Source of the DNA: Neoalteromonas arenosi
Lineage (GTDB): Bacteria > Pseudomonadota > Gammaproteobacteria > Enterobacterales > Alteromonadaceae
NCBI RefSeq assembly: GCF_030362855.1
Contig: NZ_JAUCBP010000006.1
Span: 220,892 to 284,891, forward strand
Direction: 5' to 3'
DNA: 64,000 bases
Shown here: piece after piece, positions 27,946 through 37,819 of the stretch
Position numbering within the stretch: the stretch's first letter is position 1
How the letters are laid out: every line of letters starts with the position of its first letter
Notes under the pieces: generated by a model
Databases searched by the model: none
Told to the model about the DNA's origin: nothing
What the model saw: only the letters and a program-made list of their open reading frames with translations
Translations under genes and position numbers: made by a program

Positions 27946-28022
27946 TCCCCCTTAGCTCAGTTGGTTAGAGCGACGGACTGTTAATCCGCAGGTCCCCCGT
28001 TCGAGTCGGGGAGGGGGAGCCA
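27946..28022 (+). tRNA. tRNA-Asn (anticodon GTT), second identical copy
   Basis: 77 bases, identical to the copy at 27846 including the encoded CCA. A 23-base spacer separates them, so they are most likely cut from one transcript. Confidence 0.97.
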
Positions 28023-28072
28023 CTCCGTGCAACAACTCGTAAGTTCCTCGAAATAACCATAGATTTATCAAG

Positions 28073-28101
28073 TTGTTAATTGTTGCGTTACAAGGGATAA
28101 T
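28073..28101 (+). promoter_or_regulatory. Predicted promoter of the rnf operon
   Basis: TTGTTA (28073-28078) and GATAAT (28096-28101) are separated by 17 bases and lie 55 bases before rnfA. Transcription could also read through from the tRNA genes. Confidence 0.45.
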
Positions 28102-28155
28102 AGTATCCATAGAGATTGCGCAAAAATACTCATCTACGGCGACAACTAAAGCTAA

Positions 28156-28737
28156 ATGACAGATTTCTTTCTTTTGTTAGTCAGTACAGTACTGGTCAAC
28201 AACTTCGTATTGGTGAAGTTTCTAGGCTTGTGCCCGTTTATGGGTGTGTCTGGAAAGCTTGAGACTGCAATTGGTATGTCAATGGCAACAACCTTTGTAC
28301 TTACCCTTGCTTCTATGTCGTCTTACTTAGTCGAAACCTATATCTTGTTGCCACTTGGCATTGGTTACTTGCGCACTTTGAGCTTTATTCTGGTGATTGC
28401 GGTAGTGGTGCAATTTACTGAGATGGTAGTGCACAAAACCAGCCCGACCCTATACCGTTTACTCGGTATTTTCTTACCACTCATTACCACGAACTGCGCA
28501 GTACTTGGAGTTGCACTATTAAATGTGACTGAGCAGCACAGTTTTATGGAATCTATTTTTTATGGTTTTGGCGCTGCTGTCGGCTTCTCACTGGTTCTCA
28601 TTATGTTTGCGGCAATGCGTGAACGACTAGCAGCTGCAGACGTTCCTACGCCGTTTAGAGGTGCTGCCATAGCAATGATAACTGCGGGACTGATGTCTTT
28701 AGCCTTTATGGGCTTCATCGGCTTGGTGAAGTTCTAA
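28156..28737 (+). CDS. rnfA: Rnf electron transport complex subunit A
   Basis: 193 residues, the usual RnfA length, with six transmembrane helices. The start [20 protein letters not shown] followed by [14 protein letters not shown] is the family signature and includes the cysteine that with RnfE holds an intramembrane iron-sulfur cluster. The complex passes electrons between ferredoxin and NAD in the inner membrane and couples this to Na+ or H+ movement; in E. coli the homologous Rsx complex reduces SoxR. The stop shares a base with the rnfB start (TAATG). Confidence 0.97.
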   Translation: MTDFFLLLVSTVLVNNFVLVKFLGLCPFMGVSGKLETAIGMSMATTFVLTLASMSSYLVETYILLPLGIGYLRTLSFILVIAVVVQFTEMVVHKTSPTLYRLLGIFLPLITTNCAVLGVALLNVTEQHSFMESIFYGFGAAVGFSLVLIMFAAMRERLAAADVPTPFRGAAIAMITAGLMSLAFMGFIGLVKF

Positions 28738-29306
28738 TGAGTTTGTTTTGGGCGCTCTTTGCAATTGGTGTGCTGGCTTTATTGTTCGGTGCAATCTTAG
28801 GCTACGCTGCCATTCGCTTTAAAGTCGAAAGCGATCCACTGGTTGAACAAATTGATCAAATTTTACCGCAAACGCAATGTGGTCAATGTGGTTACCCAGG
28901 TTGCAAACCCTATGCAGAAGCCATTGCCAACGGCGATCAAATCAATAAATGTCCCCCAGGCGGCGAAGCAACGATTAAAAAGCTTGCCGAACTTATGGGT
29001 GTTGAAGCCAAACCTCTGGATGCTGCACATGGCGTTGAAGACGTAAAAAAAGTGGCTTTTATTCGCGAGGATGAATGTATTGGATGTACTAAGTGTATTC
29101 AGGCTTGCCCAGTAGATGCAATTCTTGGCGCCGCCAAGCAAATGCATACCGTCATAGTCGATGAATGTACCGGCTGTGATTTGTGTGTTGACCCCTGCCC
29201 TGTAGATTGTATTGATATGGTGCCGGTAAAGCAGACTACACAATCCTGGCAATGGGACTTGAAACAGACAACTACTGGGGATATCCCAGTTAAGATGGTG
29301 TCATAA
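28737..29306 (+). CDS. rnfB: Rnf complex subunit B (iron-sulfur protein)
   Basis: 189 residues. An N-terminal membrane helix is followed by the four-cysteine motif [20 protein letters not shown], and then by two [4Fe-4S] ferredoxin motifs ([18 protein letters not shown] and [16 protein letters not shown]). It is the likely electron entry point for ferredoxin. It lies between rnfA and rnfC with no gaps, so expression is coupled. Confidence 0.97.
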   Translation: MSLFWALFAIGVLALLFGAILGYAAIRFKVESDPLVEQIDQILPQTQCGQCGYPGCKPYAEAIANGDQINKCPPGGEATIKKLAELMGVEAKPLDAAHGVEDVKKVAFIREDECIGCTKCIQACPVDAILGAAKQMHTVIVDECTGCDLCVDPCPVDCIDMVPVKQTTQSWQWDLKQTTTGDIPVKMVS

Positions 29307-29307
29307 A

Positions 29308-31425
29308 ATGGCGATCACTCCTTCTTTTGATACCGTCATGGAACGTCTTAAGCGCCAAGATTTATGGCAATTCCCCGGCGGTGTGCACCCACCAGGCCAA
29401 AAATCGTTAAGCAATACCACTGCGATTGCGCGGGTACAGTTACCAGAAGTTTTATATATTCCAGTACGCCAACACGCAGGGCTAGAAGGTTCTGTTTGCG
29501 TTGAAATTGGCTCACAAGTGCTCAAAGGTCAGCCTTTAACTTATTCAAATGCGCCATACGCTGTGCCTATTCACGCGCCAACGTCAGGCGTTATTACCGA
29601 AATTGGAGAGCACACCAGTGCCCACCCCTCGGGTGTTCCAGAATTAACCATCACAATGCGCCCTGACGGCAACGATACGTGGACAGAACTTTTCCCGATC
29701 CATCATTACCAACACCTCGACAAGAACGCCTTGATCGAACGCATTTGCGATGCAGGCATTGCTGGACTCGGTGGTGCAGGATTCCCAACGCATATTAAAA
29801 CCAGCAGCACTAAGCCTGTAGAGTTCCTGATCATCAATGGTATTGAGTGTGAACCCTATATCTCGTCGGATGACAGACTGATGCGCGAACACGCCTGGCA
29901 AATCCGTCAAGGTGTTGATGTACTCAATCATTTGTTATCGCCCAAGTGCATCGTTATTGCCGTAGAGGATAATAAACCTGAGGCGCTAAAAGCGTTGAAT
30001 ATTGCGTGTGAGGACAACCAAGAGATACAGGTTGTATCGGTCCCTACGGTCTATCCTGCCGGAGGTGAAAAACAGCTTATTCAAGTATTAACAGGCAGAG
30101 AAGTACCGCGCAAAGGTCTACCCAATGATATTGGTTGTGTGATGTTTAATGTCGGTACCTGCTTTGCCATTGCTGATGCTATTTTTTCGGGCAAACCGCT
30201 GCTCGAGAGAGTCGTTACGCTTACCGGGACGGCATTGCAGAAACCGCAAAACGTGTGGGCTCTATTAGGTACTCCAGTATCCCATTTACTATCCTACGCT
30301 GGATACATGCCACATAACCAGAATGAGCAGCAAGTGATCATGGGTGGCCCCATGATGGGCTTTAGTATTACAAGCTTGGATACACCGGTTGTTAAAATTA
30401 CTAACTGCTTATTAGCGCCAGCAAAAAATGAATTGCCGAGTGCAGCAGATGAGCGCGCCTGTATACGCTGCGGATTTTGCACCGATGCTTGCCCTGCTAG
30501 CTTGCTACCACAACAATTGTATTGGTATAGCAAAGCGAAAGATCACGACAAAACTCAAGAGTACAACCTATTCGATTGCATAGAATGTGGAGCGTGTGCC
30601 TATGTGTGCCCGAGTGAAATCCCATTGGTGCATTATTACCGCAAAGCCAAAGCCGAAATTCGCAATCAACGCGATGAAAATGACAAATCAGAAAAAGCGA
30701 AACAACGTTTCGAAGCGCGCAAAGCGCGACTGCTAGAAGAAAAGCGTTTGCGCGAAGAAAAACATCGCTTAGCCGCTGAACAACGCAAACAAGCGATGGC
30801 AAAAGATGGCAGTGCACAGGACAAAATTGCAGCGGCTCTGGCGCGTGCAAAAGCGAAAAAAGCTAAAACGGCCGCGCAAACCGAAGCAGTTGAGCAACCA
30901 ATTGATGCACCACAAAAATCAGCCGAGTCTTCTACCGTAAAGGATAAGCAGGCTAAAGTGGCAGCCGCCGTTGCCCGGGCAAAGGCCAAAAAAGCCGAGC
31001 AAACGACCTCTGCTCAATCTCAACCAGCATCTGAAAAGTTAGATAAACAAGCCAAAGTTGCGGCGGCTGTTGCGCGAGCCAAAGCTAAAAAAGCCCGAAA
31101 ACAGGCCGAAGCCGAGCAAGGTGTTAAGCAAGAAACTGACGTTATTGACCCAACCGCTACCGACGAGACAACTGCCGCACCTGGTAAAAAAGCCAAGGTT
31201 GCCGCCCCTGTCGCACGTGCAAAAGCTAAAAAAGCGGCACAAAAGGCTGCACAATCTGAACCCGCTGAAGCTGAAAATGATGCTGCTAGCGTAGCAGAGG
31301 TTAATGACAAAGAGCCTCCTAAAGAGAAAACTGCAGAGCAGATCAAGCGCGAAAAGGTCGCCAAAGCAATCGCTAAGGCAAAAGCTAAAGCCAAGCAAAA
31401 TAAGTCTGGAGAAAACGCTGAATAA
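29308..31425 (+). CDS. rnfC: Rnf complex subunit C (NADH-side iron-sulfur flavoprotein)
   Basis: 705 residues. The first 450 form the conserved RnfC core: the N-terminal [12 protein letters not shown], a Nuo51-like nucleotide/FMN region with [12 protein letters not shown], and two [4Fe-4S] motifs, [12 protein letters not shown] and [12 protein letters not shown]. From about residue 450 on comes a highly charged Lys/Ala-rich tail with five copies of a repeat around [14 protein letters not shown]. Such tails occur in RnfC of Enterobacteria and Vibrio relatives; their length varies and function is unclear. The stop shares a base with the rnfD start. Confidence 0.96.
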   Translation: MAITPSFDTVMERLKRQDLWQFPGGVHPPGQKSLSNTTAIARVQLPEVLYIPVRQHAGLEGSVCVEIGSQVLKGQPLTYSNAPYAVPIHAPTSGVITEIGEHTSAHPSGVPELTITMRPDGNDTWTELFPIHHYQHLDKNALIERICDAGIAGLGGAGFPTHIKTSSTKPVEFLIINGIECEPYISSDDRLMREHAWQIRQGVDVLNHLLSPKCIVIAVEDNKPEALKALNIACEDNQEIQVVSVPTVYPAGGEKQLIQVLTGREVPRKGLPNDIGCVMFNVGTCFAIADAIFSGKPLLERVVTLTGTALQKPQNVWALLGTPVSHLLSYAGYMPHNQNEQQVIMGGPMMGFSITSLDTPVVKITNCLLAPAKNELPSAADERACIRCGFCTDACPASLLPQQLYWYSKAKDHDKTQEYNLFDCIECGACAYVCPSEIPLVHYYRKAKAEIRNQRDENDKSEKAKQRFEARKARLLEEKRLREEKHRLAAEQRKQAMAKDGSAQDKIAAALARAKAKKAKTAAQTEAVEQPIDAPQKSAESSTVKDKQAKVAAAVARAKAKKAEQTTSAQSQPASEKLDKQAKVAAAVARAKAKKARKQAEAEQGVKQETDVIDPTATDETTAAPGKKAKVAAPVARAKAKKAAQKAAQSEPAEAENDAASVAEVNDKEPPKEKTAEQIKREKVAKAIAKAKAKAKQNKSGENAE
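30820..31410 (+). repeat. Five Lys/Ala-rich repeats encoding the RnfC tail
   Basis: Five degenerate copies of a motif of about 15 residues, [15 protein letters not shown], are seen; the first reads [15 protein letters not shown] and the last [14 protein letters not shown]. Linkers between them are Glu/Gln/Thr-rich. The low complexity explains several spurious open frames on the opposite strand. Confidence 0.85.
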
Positions 31426-32477
31426 TGAAACTCTCGCTTGCTAGTTCACCCCATCAACATGTGCGCCGCGACACAGGTGCAGTCATGCGATTGGTGTGTT
31501 ATGCCGCGCTACCGGGCATTCTTGCCCAAGTCGTATTTTTTGGTTGGGGTGTATTGGTCCAACTAATCCTTGCTGGCATTACCGCTGTGGCTGCAGAAGC
31601 GGTTATTTTAATGCTGCGTAAAAAGCCGATTAAGCGCACGTTACAAGACTACAGTGCAGTGCTGACGGGGTTATTACTGGCAATAAGTATTCCGCCTCTA
31701 GCGCCGTGGTGGATTATCGTACTGGGCACGTGCTTTGCAATTATCATCGTCAAACAGCTCTACGGCGGCTTGGGCTTTAACATGTTTAATCCCGCTATGG
31801 CTGCTTATGTCATGCTGTTGATTAGTTTCCCTGTGCAAATGACAAACTGGCTGCCGCCTCAGTCTCTGGTTGAGAATAACGCTTCATTACTAGATGCAGT
31901 ATGGGTTGTTTTCACTGGCTATACCGTCGAGGGTTACAGTGTTGCGCAGCTGAAAGTGGATATCGACGGTATCTCCATGGCTACACCGTTAGATCACGTC
32001 AAAACAGCGCTAATGTCTGGGCAAACAGTAGCAGAAGCGACCAATGTCAGCTTTATGTATGGCACAACTGGCGCTGGCTGGGTCTGGGTAACCTTGGCTT
32101 ACTTATTTGGGGGCTTAGCTCTTATCCAACAAAGGGTTATTACGTGGCATATTCCCGGCAGTATGATTGCTGCTGTGGCACTGGTAAGTTTGTTGTTTTA
32201 TGTAGTATCGCCCGACAATTATGCCTCCCCCTACTTTCATTTGATCAATGGCAGTGTCATTGTTGGAGCATTTTTTATCGCAACCGACCCAGTATCAGCC
32301 AGCACAACACCGCGAGGACGATTGGTTTTCGGTGCACTAATCGGTTTTTGGATAGTGATCATTCGCATTTTTGGCAACTACCCCGACGCAGTAGCCTTCG
32401 CTGTCGTTATTATGAATATGGCCGTGCCTTTGATTGATTATTACACGCAGCCGCGTACCTATGGTCATAGGGCATAA
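31425..32477 (+). CDS. rnfD: Rnf complex subunit D
   Basis: 350 residues with about nine transmembrane helices. The family covalent FMN site is a Thr in SGTT-like context; here the stretch [10 protein letters not shown] is seen near residue 205-214, followed by membrane helices. [18 protein letters not shown] is another signature. It is an inner membrane part of the sodium- or proton-moving unit with RnfG, RnfA and RnfE. Confidence 0.95.
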   Translation: MKLSLASSPHQHVRRDTGAVMRLVCYAALPGILAQVVFFGWGVLVQLILAGITAVAAEAVILMLRKKPIKRTLQDYSAVLTGLLLAISIPPLAPWWIIVLGTCFAIIIVKQLYGGLGFNMFNPAMAAYVMLLISFPVQMTNWLPPQSLVENNASLLDAVWVVFTGYTVEGYSVAQLKVDIDGISMATPLDHVKTALMSGQTVAEATNVSFMYGTTGAGWVWVTLAYLFGGLALIQQRVITWHIPGSMIAAVALVSLLFYVVSPDNYASPYFHLINGSVIVGAFFIATDPVSASTTPRGRLVFGALIGFWIVIIRIFGNYPDAVAFAVVIMNMAVPLIDYYTQPRTYGHRA

Positions 32478-32489
32478 TGAGGTTGTGCA

Positions 32490-33137
32490 ATGATAAATAA
32501 CATTTATAAAAATGGCGCAATCCTCGCCGCTTTTGCATTAGCTACTACAGGGCTAATAGGTCTGACATTTTTGGGTACCAAAGGTCAAATTGAGCAACAG
32601 CGCAACGAGCGATTACAAGCCACTTTAGTGCAAGTAATGCCCGATGATATGCATGATAACGCCTTAGCAGAGAGCTGTATTTCATTAACCAATGAAGCGT
32701 TATCAGCCGAAGAAACGGTAAGCATATACCGAGCAACTAAAGCAGGTGACCCCATCGGCTTTGTGATCGAAAGCACTGCGCCCAATGGTTACAGTGGTAA
32801 TATCCATATGCTAGTCGGCATGTTGCTCGATGGCACAATCACTGGTGTTCGCGTACTTGACCACAAAGAAACACCGGGACTCGGCGATAAAATCAATTTA
32901 CGCATCAGCGATTGGATTTTGAGTTTCAATGGCAAGGTCGTTAGCCCCGATAATGCCGCGTTGTGGGATGTAAAGAAAAACGGTGGGCAGTTTGACCAAT
33001 TCACCGGCGCTACGATAACGCCCAGAGCCGTTGTTAAGCAGGTAGAGCTGACTGCACTGACCGCGGCTGAACATACCACTGAATGGCTGGATATGGCGGC
33101 TAATTGCCAAGTTGTGCAGGAGATGAGTAATGAGTGA
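32490..33137 (+). CDS. rnfG: Rnf complex subunit G (flavoprotein)
   Basis: 215 residues with one N-terminal membrane helix ([20 protein letters not shown]) and a periplasmic FMN-binding domain. The flavinylation motif is visible as [15 protein letters not shown], with the Thr of TGAT the predicted FMN attachment site. RnfG accepts electrons across the membrane. It overlaps rnfE by eight bases. Confidence 0.95.
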   Translation: MINNIYKNGAILAAFALATTGLIGLTFLGTKGQIEQQRNERLQATLVQVMPDDMHDNALAESCISLTNEALSAEETVSIYRATKAGDPIGFVIESTAPNGYSGNIHMLVGMLLDGTITGVRVLDHKETPGLGDKINLRISDWILSFNGKVVSPDNAALWDVKKNGGQFDQFTGATITPRAVVKQVELTALTAAEHTTEWLDMAANCQVVQEMSNE

Positions 33138-33834
33138 TACCAAAACTGAGCTCACCAACCTAACCTGGCAGGGTTTATGGCAAAATAATCCGGCCCTGGT
33201 TCAGCTTTTGGGCTTATGTCCTTTGCTGGCGGTAACAGCAACCATTACCAATGGTTTAGGCTTGGGGTTGGCAACTACATTGGTATTGATCGGATCGAAC
33301 GTTACCGTATCGCTTGTGCGAAACTTTGTCCCCAATGAGATTCGTATTCCGATCTTTGTGATGGTTATTGCCGCCTTTGTAACGGTTATCGAACTTGTTA
33401 TGAATGCCTACACTTACGAGTTGTATTTGGCGCTCGGAATATTTATTCCACTGATTGTCACAAACTGTGCGATTATTGGTCGCGCTGAGGCTTATGCGTC
33501 GAAAAACCCCGTTGGTTATGCCGCCTATGACGGTTTGAGTATGGGCATTGGCTTCACCCTTGTGCTGGTTGTTCTCGGCGGTTTTCGCGAGCTGTTAGGC
33601 TATGGCACCCTATTTTCTGGTGCTGAGCTACTGTTAGGTGACTGGGCAACTGTGCTAGAAATCACCGTATTCACCTCAGAGAGCCCTTTCCTTCTGGCTA
33701 TTTTGCCACCTGGCGCGTTTTTGGCGATGGGCTTAATTATTGCGGCAAAGAACGCCTTGGATCAACGCCTTGAAAAACTCAATGCCAAACAAGAAAAGCG
33801 TGTGGTGGAACGCGCTCGAGTCACGGCAGAATAA
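33130..33834 (+). CDS. rnfE: Rnf complex subunit E
   Basis: 234 residues with six transmembrane helices. The stretch [20 protein letters not shown] and the [11 protein letters not shown] segment carry the cysteines shared with RnfA and NqrD/E relatives. It is the final subunit of the operon. Its last 30 residues are charged and cytoplasmic. The nth gene follows after 45 bases, as in E. coli. Confidence 0.96.
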   Translation: MSDTKTELTNLTWQGLWQNNPALVQLLGLCPLLAVTATITNGLGLGLATTLVLIGSNVTVSLVRNFVPNEIRIPIFVMVIAAFVTVIELVMNAYTYELYLALGIFIPLIVTNCAIIGRAEAYASKNPVGYAAYDGLSMGIGFTLVLVVLGGFRELLGYGTLFSGAELLLGDWATVLEITVFTSESPFLLAILPPGAFLAMGLIIAAKNALDQRLEKLNAKQEKRVVERARVTAE

Positions 33835-33879
33835 GCACATCACACCATCTAGCCAGTTTGAATTAAAACGAAAACAATA

Positions 33880-34581
33880 ATGACAACTCTTACAAAACAA
33901 CAAAAAGTCAACGAGATAATCCGGATCCTAGACGAGTTATATCCGGAAATTCCAATTCCCTTGGATCACAAAGACCCTTACACCTTATTAGTCGCGGTCT
34001 TGCTTTCGGCACAATGCACCGACGAACGCGTTAATCAAATTACACCTAAACTCTTTGCTCGTGCAGATAACCCTTTTGATATGGTGTTAATGAGTATTGA
34101 AGAGATTCAAGAAATCATCCGCCCTTGTGGTTTGTCGCCAATGAAGTCGAAGGGCATTTGGCACCTATCAGACATGATCATCAAGCAACACAATGGCGAA
34201 GTCCCGCAAGATTTTGCAGCGTTAGAAGCGATGCCTGCAGTAGGACATAAAACCGCTTCAGTGGTGATGTCGCAAGCATTTGGAGTGCCAGCTTTTCCTG
34301 TCGATACCCACATCCATCGTTTGATGTATCGCTGGGGCTTATCGAATGGCAAAAGCGTTGAGCAAACTGAGCGCGATGCCAAACGTCTATTTCCGCGTGA
34401 ACGCTGGAATGACTTACACCTGCAAATAATCTATTACGGTAGAGAATATTGCCCTGCCCGAGGTTTTTCCCTAGACAGATGCATAATTACCCGCCAATTC
34501 GGACGTAAAAGCTTTATCAATGAAGTTTTAAAAGCAGAAGCTAAAAAGTCCCTAAAAAGTAAAGTTGCAACGCGCCGCTGA
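33880..34581 (+). CDS. nth: Endonuclease III-type DNA glycosylase lacking the Fe-S cysteine motif
   Basis: 233 residues, slightly longer than E. coli Nth (211). The helix-hairpin-helix is at about 113-132 (LEAMPAVGHKTASVVM), with catalytic Lys124 and Asp142 (VDTHIHR), as in active bifunctional enzymes. E. coli has four cysteines C-X6-C-X2-C-X5-C near the end that hold a [4Fe-4S] cluster. Here only Cys191 and Cys201 are found in that region (YCPARGFSLDRC). The reading frame is intact, and the alternative sequence LHLQIIYYGREYCPARG resembles a cluster-less subgroup that I associate with Bacteroidetes. It excises oxidised pyrimidines. The family is firm; the absence of cluster ligands is plain in the sequence. 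Confidence 0.93.
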   Translation: MTTLTKQQKVNEIIRILDELYPEIPIPLDHKDPYTLLVAVLLSAQCTDERVNQITPKLFARADNPFDMVLMSIEEIQEIIRPCGLSPMKSKGIWHLSDMIIKQHNGEVPQDFAALEAMPAVGHKTASVVMSQAFGVPAFPVDTHIHRLMYRWGLSNGKSVEQTERDAKRLFPRERWNDLHLQIIYYGREYCPARGFSLDRCIITRQFGRKSFINEVLKAEAKKSLKSKVATRR

Positions 34582-34670
34582 GACTTATCGACTCGTCGCG
34601 ATACGGCTTAAATTTGTGACAAGATTAAGGCACTATAGTGTCTTGCTAAGGCTTTTAAGAGGTATCTTTT

Positions 34671-35054
34671 ATGCGCATGCTACACACCATGCTACGCGTT
34701 GGTGACCTTCAGCGTTCGATTGACTTTTACACCCAAGTGATGGGAATGAAGTTACTACGCCAAAGCGAGAATACCGAATACCGCTATACCCTGGCTTTTG
34801 TCGGGTACGCTGAGGAATCCGAACAAGCGGTAATTGAGTTAACTTACAATTGGGATACATCAGAATACGAGCATGGTAATGCGTTTGGCCATATAGCCTT
34901 TGCCGTTGATGATATCTATGCCTTGTGTAAACAAATTAGTGCGAAAGGCGGTGATGTTTATCGCGCGCCCGGCCCAGTAAAAGGCGGTTCAACGGTAATC
35001 GCCTTCGTGCGCGACCCAGACGGTTATGCGATTGAGTTAATCGAGAAAAAATAG
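34671..35054 (+). CDS. gloA: Lactoylglutathione lyase (glyoxalase I)
   Basis: 127 residues of the VOC fold. The Ni/Zn ligands His5, Glu56, His74 and Glu122 are all present at the same numbers as in E. coli GloA. It isomerises the methylglyoxal-glutathione adduct in the cytoplasm. AGAGG at 34657-34661 gives a good start signal. The next gene begins with GTG one base after its stop. Confidence 0.95.
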   Translation: MRMLHTMLRVGDLQRSIDFYTQVMGMKLLRQSENTEYRYTLAFVGYAEESEQAVIELTYNWDTSEYEHGNAFGHIAFAVDDIYALCKQISAKGGDVYRAPGPVKGGSTVIAFVRDPDGYAIELIEKK

Positions 35055-35055
35055 C

Positions 35056-36066
35056 GTGCAGTATTTTTTCAAGGCACAAATTGCTACGCTGATGTGCCTG
35101 CTGTTAATCGGGCTTGCGCCGCATTTTACAGTTGATGCAAAGACTGATAGCCCGATTACTATCGCCCATCGAGGTGCGTCAGGTTATTTGCCCGAGCACA
35201 CCCTTGCGGCGGCAGTATTAGCCTACAATCAAGGTGCCGATTACATTGAACAAGATTTGGTTATGACCAAAGACGACCATTTAATTGTGCTGCACGATGT
35301 CCATCTCGATACCACTACAAATGTCAAAGAGATATTCCCTCAGCGCGCCCGCGAAGATGGTCGCTACTACGCAATAGATTTCACCTTGCAAGAGATCCGC
35401 GCGCTGAGCGTACATGAGCGCAGAGATATCGCGGGTAAAGTAGTCTACCCCACGCGTTATTCGGGTAACGCAAGCTTTAAGGTAGCAACCTTTCGCGAAC
35501 ACATTGAAGTCATTACAACGCTAAACCGCATTCACCAACGCACCGTTGGACTCTACCCTGAAATAAAAGCGCCGGCATGGCACAGACAACAGGGTAAAGA
35601 CATTGCTGCAGCTACACTAACGATGCTCAGAGAGTATGGCTTAGATAACCCTTCAGCCAAGGTGTTCTTGCAATGTTTCGACTTTGATGAGACCAAGCGT
35701 TTGCGCAATCAATTGGGAGCTAAAGTCAAACTGGTGCAATTGATTGGCGAAAACGATTGGCAAGAATCCGCGACTGATTATGATTATTTAAAAACGGCCG
35801 AGGGATTAACTGAGGTGGCAAAGGTAGCGCAAGGCATTGGTCCTTGGTATGCGCAACTCATTGATCTGGCAACAATGTTACCGACTGGACTTGTTGAAAA
35901 TGCTCATCAGCATGGTTTAGTGGTTCACCCTTACACCTTTCGAGCCGACCAATTACCCTACGAATTGAGTGCCCAGCAGACGCTTCACGTACTGTTTGAA
36001 CAACTTGCTGTAGATGGCCTATTCACCGATCACACAGACGTGGTCGTCAACTTCTTAACGCCCTAA
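35056..36066 (+). CDS. glpQ: Glycerophosphodiester phosphodiesterase (GlpQ type)
   Basis: 336 residues with an N-terminal signal peptide (FFKAQIATLMCLLLIGLA) and a GDPD TIM barrel. His38 and Arg39 (AHRGASGYLPEHT), Glu65 and Asp67 (IEQDL) and His80 (LHD) are the expected catalytic and calcium residues. It splits glycerophosphodiesters to glycerol-3-phosphate in the periplasm. The start is GTG at 35056, immediately after gloA, so expression is probably coupled. It converges on motY with a four-base overlap of the stop codons. Confidence 0.9.
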   Translation: MQYFFKAQIATLMCLLLIGLAPHFTVDAKTDSPITIAHRGASGYLPEHTLAAAVLAYNQGADYIEQDLVMTKDDHLIVLHDVHLDTTTNVKEIFPQRAREDGRYYAIDFTLQEIRALSVHERRDIAGKVVYPTRYSGNASFKVATFREHIEVITTLNRIHQRTVGLYPEIKAPAWHRQQGKDIAAATLTMLREYGLDNPSAKVFLQCFDFDETKRLRNQLGAKVKLVQLIGENDWQESATDYDYLKTAEGLTEVAKVAQGIGPWYAQLIDLATMLPTGLVENAHQHGLVVHPYTFRADQLPYELSAQQTLHVLFEQLAVDGLFTDHTDVVVNFLTP

Positions 36067-36938
36067 GGTTTTGCCATTCTGATCACGACACGGCGGTTTT
36101 GTGCGCGGCTGGTTTCATTGGTGTTGGGCGCAATATGACGACGTTCGCCGTGACCCGTTACATCTATGCGCTCAGGTGAAACGCCCATACTGGCGAAGAA
36201 GTCGCGGATTTCATTAGCGCGACGGATAGACAATTGCTCATTAGTCCAACGCCCACCAAAACTATCGGTATAGCCGTCTAACAACACTAACTCCATTTCG
36301 CTGTCTTCTTTGAGGTAGTCGCCAATCATTTGTAATCGACGCTGTGAGTATTTAGTCAGCTCCACACTATTTTTCTTATAACTCAAAACAGAATAGGCAA
36401 TATCGTCGAAGCTATACGGCAACAAGTTTGCGACACACTGGGCAAACTCGCGATAGGCCGGCAAGAAATTCGCCGCATTTAAACCTACCGAAATTTTGTC
36501 GTATTGGTTGTACCAATCTTGATAGTAAATGGTTGGCCAGAAGCCCTTCTCCAATTCACTTAACATGGTCCATGCTGTTTGCTCGGGCAAGTCGCCATTG
36601 TATTGTGTGCGAATGGTCATATCAGCAAGCGGCTTTTGTTGTTGCCCTGGCATCCATTGCGGCGGTACCGAATATACCGCAGCAACGTCAAAGTGTTTAG
36701 GTAACAGCAGCATGTCTAACTCAAACATCATGTTGAGTTGCTTTGATGCCTCACTGGTAAATAAAGCATCACCGTAACCGGGAATAGTGTGATTGAGATG
36801 ACAAGCAATACGGGTATTCTCTGTCACCTGCCAATCAGACTGTTCAACGTGCGCAGCATATTGACGCAAATTAGCCAACGATGACGTTGACAGCATTGCA
36901 AGACCCACCAATACACTCAATCTGACTTTAAATGACAT
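36063..36938 (-). CDS. motY: Sodium-type flagellar protein MotY
   Basis: 291 residues, close to Vibrio MotY (293). A signal peptide (MSFKVRLSVLVGLAMLSTSSLA) precedes an N-terminal MotY-specific domain. An OmpA-like peptidoglycan-binding domain fills about residues 170-291, with the family stretch GYTDSFGGRWTNEQLSIRRA followed by NEIRDFF. In Vibrio MotY forms the T ring around the basal body and anchors the PomAB stator. The flanking rnt gene is also a neighbour in related genomes. It implies a Na+-driven polar flagellum, although no other flagellar gene lies here. Confidence 0.88.
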   Translation of the reverse strand: MSFKVRLSVLVGLAMLSTSSLANLRQYAAHVEQSDWQVTENTRIACHLNHTIPGYGDALFTSEASKQLNMMFELDMLLLPKHFDVAAVYSVPPQWMPGQQQKPLADMTIRTQYNGDLPEQTAWTMLSELEKGFWPTIYYQDWYNQYDKISVGLNAANFLPAYREFAQCVANLLPYSFDDIAYSVLSYKKNSVELTKYSQRRLQMIGDYLKEDSEMELVLLDGYTDSFGGRWTNEQLSIRRANEIRDFFASMGVSPERIDVTGHGERRHIAPNTNETSRAQNRRVVIRMAKP

Positions 36939-37112
36939 ACATACTCCTAAAGGTTATGCCTGTATATCGACATTTTACGTTAAAAGTTTAGTGAACCGCT
37001 GGATAGATCCGAGCGATATTGTCATACTTCTCGACAATACTTTACGCCGAAGTTCTGTTTAATGAAACGCATACTTAGGCACTCGGACAATTTTTCCAAA
37101 TAAGTTGCATAA

Positions 37113-37748
37113 ATGACATATCCCCATCAGGCACTGGTAGACCGTTTTCGCGGTTATTTCCCCGTTGTCATCGATGTTGAAACAGCCGGTTTCAACGCCA
37201 AAACAGATGCGTTACTTGAAATAGCCGCTGTTACGGTTAAATACGATGAATTCAACATGTTACAACCGGATCTAATGTTTCACCGCCATGTAGAACCGTT
37301 TGAAGGGGCCAACTTAGAACAAGCAGCTCTCGATTTTAACGGTATTGATCCTCACTGTGCCTTGCGCGGTGCAGTGACAGAATCAGAGGCGATGAAAGAT
37401 TTGTGTAAAACCATACGCAAAGCGCAAAAAGCGGCTGATTGTCAGCGCTCGGTAATTGTTGCTCACAATGCCAGCTTTGATCAGGGCTTTGTCAATGCAG
37501 CTATTGAGCGCTGCGATATTAAACGCACACCGTTTCATCCCTTCGTCTCATTCGATACAACAAGCTTAGCCGCGCTAACGCTTGGCCAGACGGTCTTGAT
37601 CAGAGCATGTCATGCGGCCGGTATTCACTTTGATGCCAAGCAAGCGCATTCAGCTTTGTACGATGCGCAAAAGACGACTGAATTATTTTGCTATATGATT
37701 AATCGCTGGCAAGCTTTGGGTGGCTGGCCTTTAGCGGTTGAGGATTAG
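37113..37748 (+). CDS. rnt: Ribonuclease T
   Basis: 211 residues, near E. coli RNase T (215). The DEDDh residues are visible: Asp21 and Glu23 (VIDVETAGF), Asp123 (HNASFDQGF), His179 and Asp184 (HSALYDAQ). It trims the 3' ends of tRNAs and other small RNAs in the cytoplasm. It is divergent from motY and followed by a strong bidirectional terminator shared with the peroxiredoxin gene. Confidence 0.95.
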   Translation: MTYPHQALVDRFRGYFPVVIDVETAGFNAKTDALLEIAAVTVKYDEFNMLQPDLMFHRHVEPFEGANLEQAALDFNGIDPHCALRGAVTESEAMKDLCKTIRKAQKAADCQRSVIVAHNASFDQGFVNAAIERCDIKRTPFHPFVSFDTTSLAALTLGQTVLIRACHAAGIHFDAKQAHSALYDAQKTTELFCYMINRWQALGGWPLAVED

Positions 37749-37777
37749 GCAACCACAATCCCTTGCAAAAAATAAAA

Positions 37778-37801
37778 AAAGGCCGCGAATCGCGGCCTTT
37801 T
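37778..37801. terminator. Bidirectional terminator between rnt and the peroxiredoxin gene
   Basis: AAAGGCCGCG and CGCGGCCTTT form a 10-bp stem around AAT. The A run before it gives a U tract on the minus strand. Confidence 0.9.
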
Positions 37802-37819
37802 ACCAAATACGAAGACGAT

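Noticed and set aside
27846-28022. Tandem repeat as a CRISPR or mobile-element signal
   Set aside because: The two units are complete tRNA-Asn genes; no further copies, spacers or integrase are present.
30666-31398. Long open frames on the minus strand opposite rnfC
   Set aside because: They are artefacts of the Lys/Ala-rich repeats; their translations are low-complexity Ala/Phe/Ser-rich.
33880-34581. Frameshift or truncation as the cause of the missing cysteines in Nth
   Set aside because: The frame is intact to residue 233, longer than E. coli Nth, with a coherent alternative C-terminal sequence.
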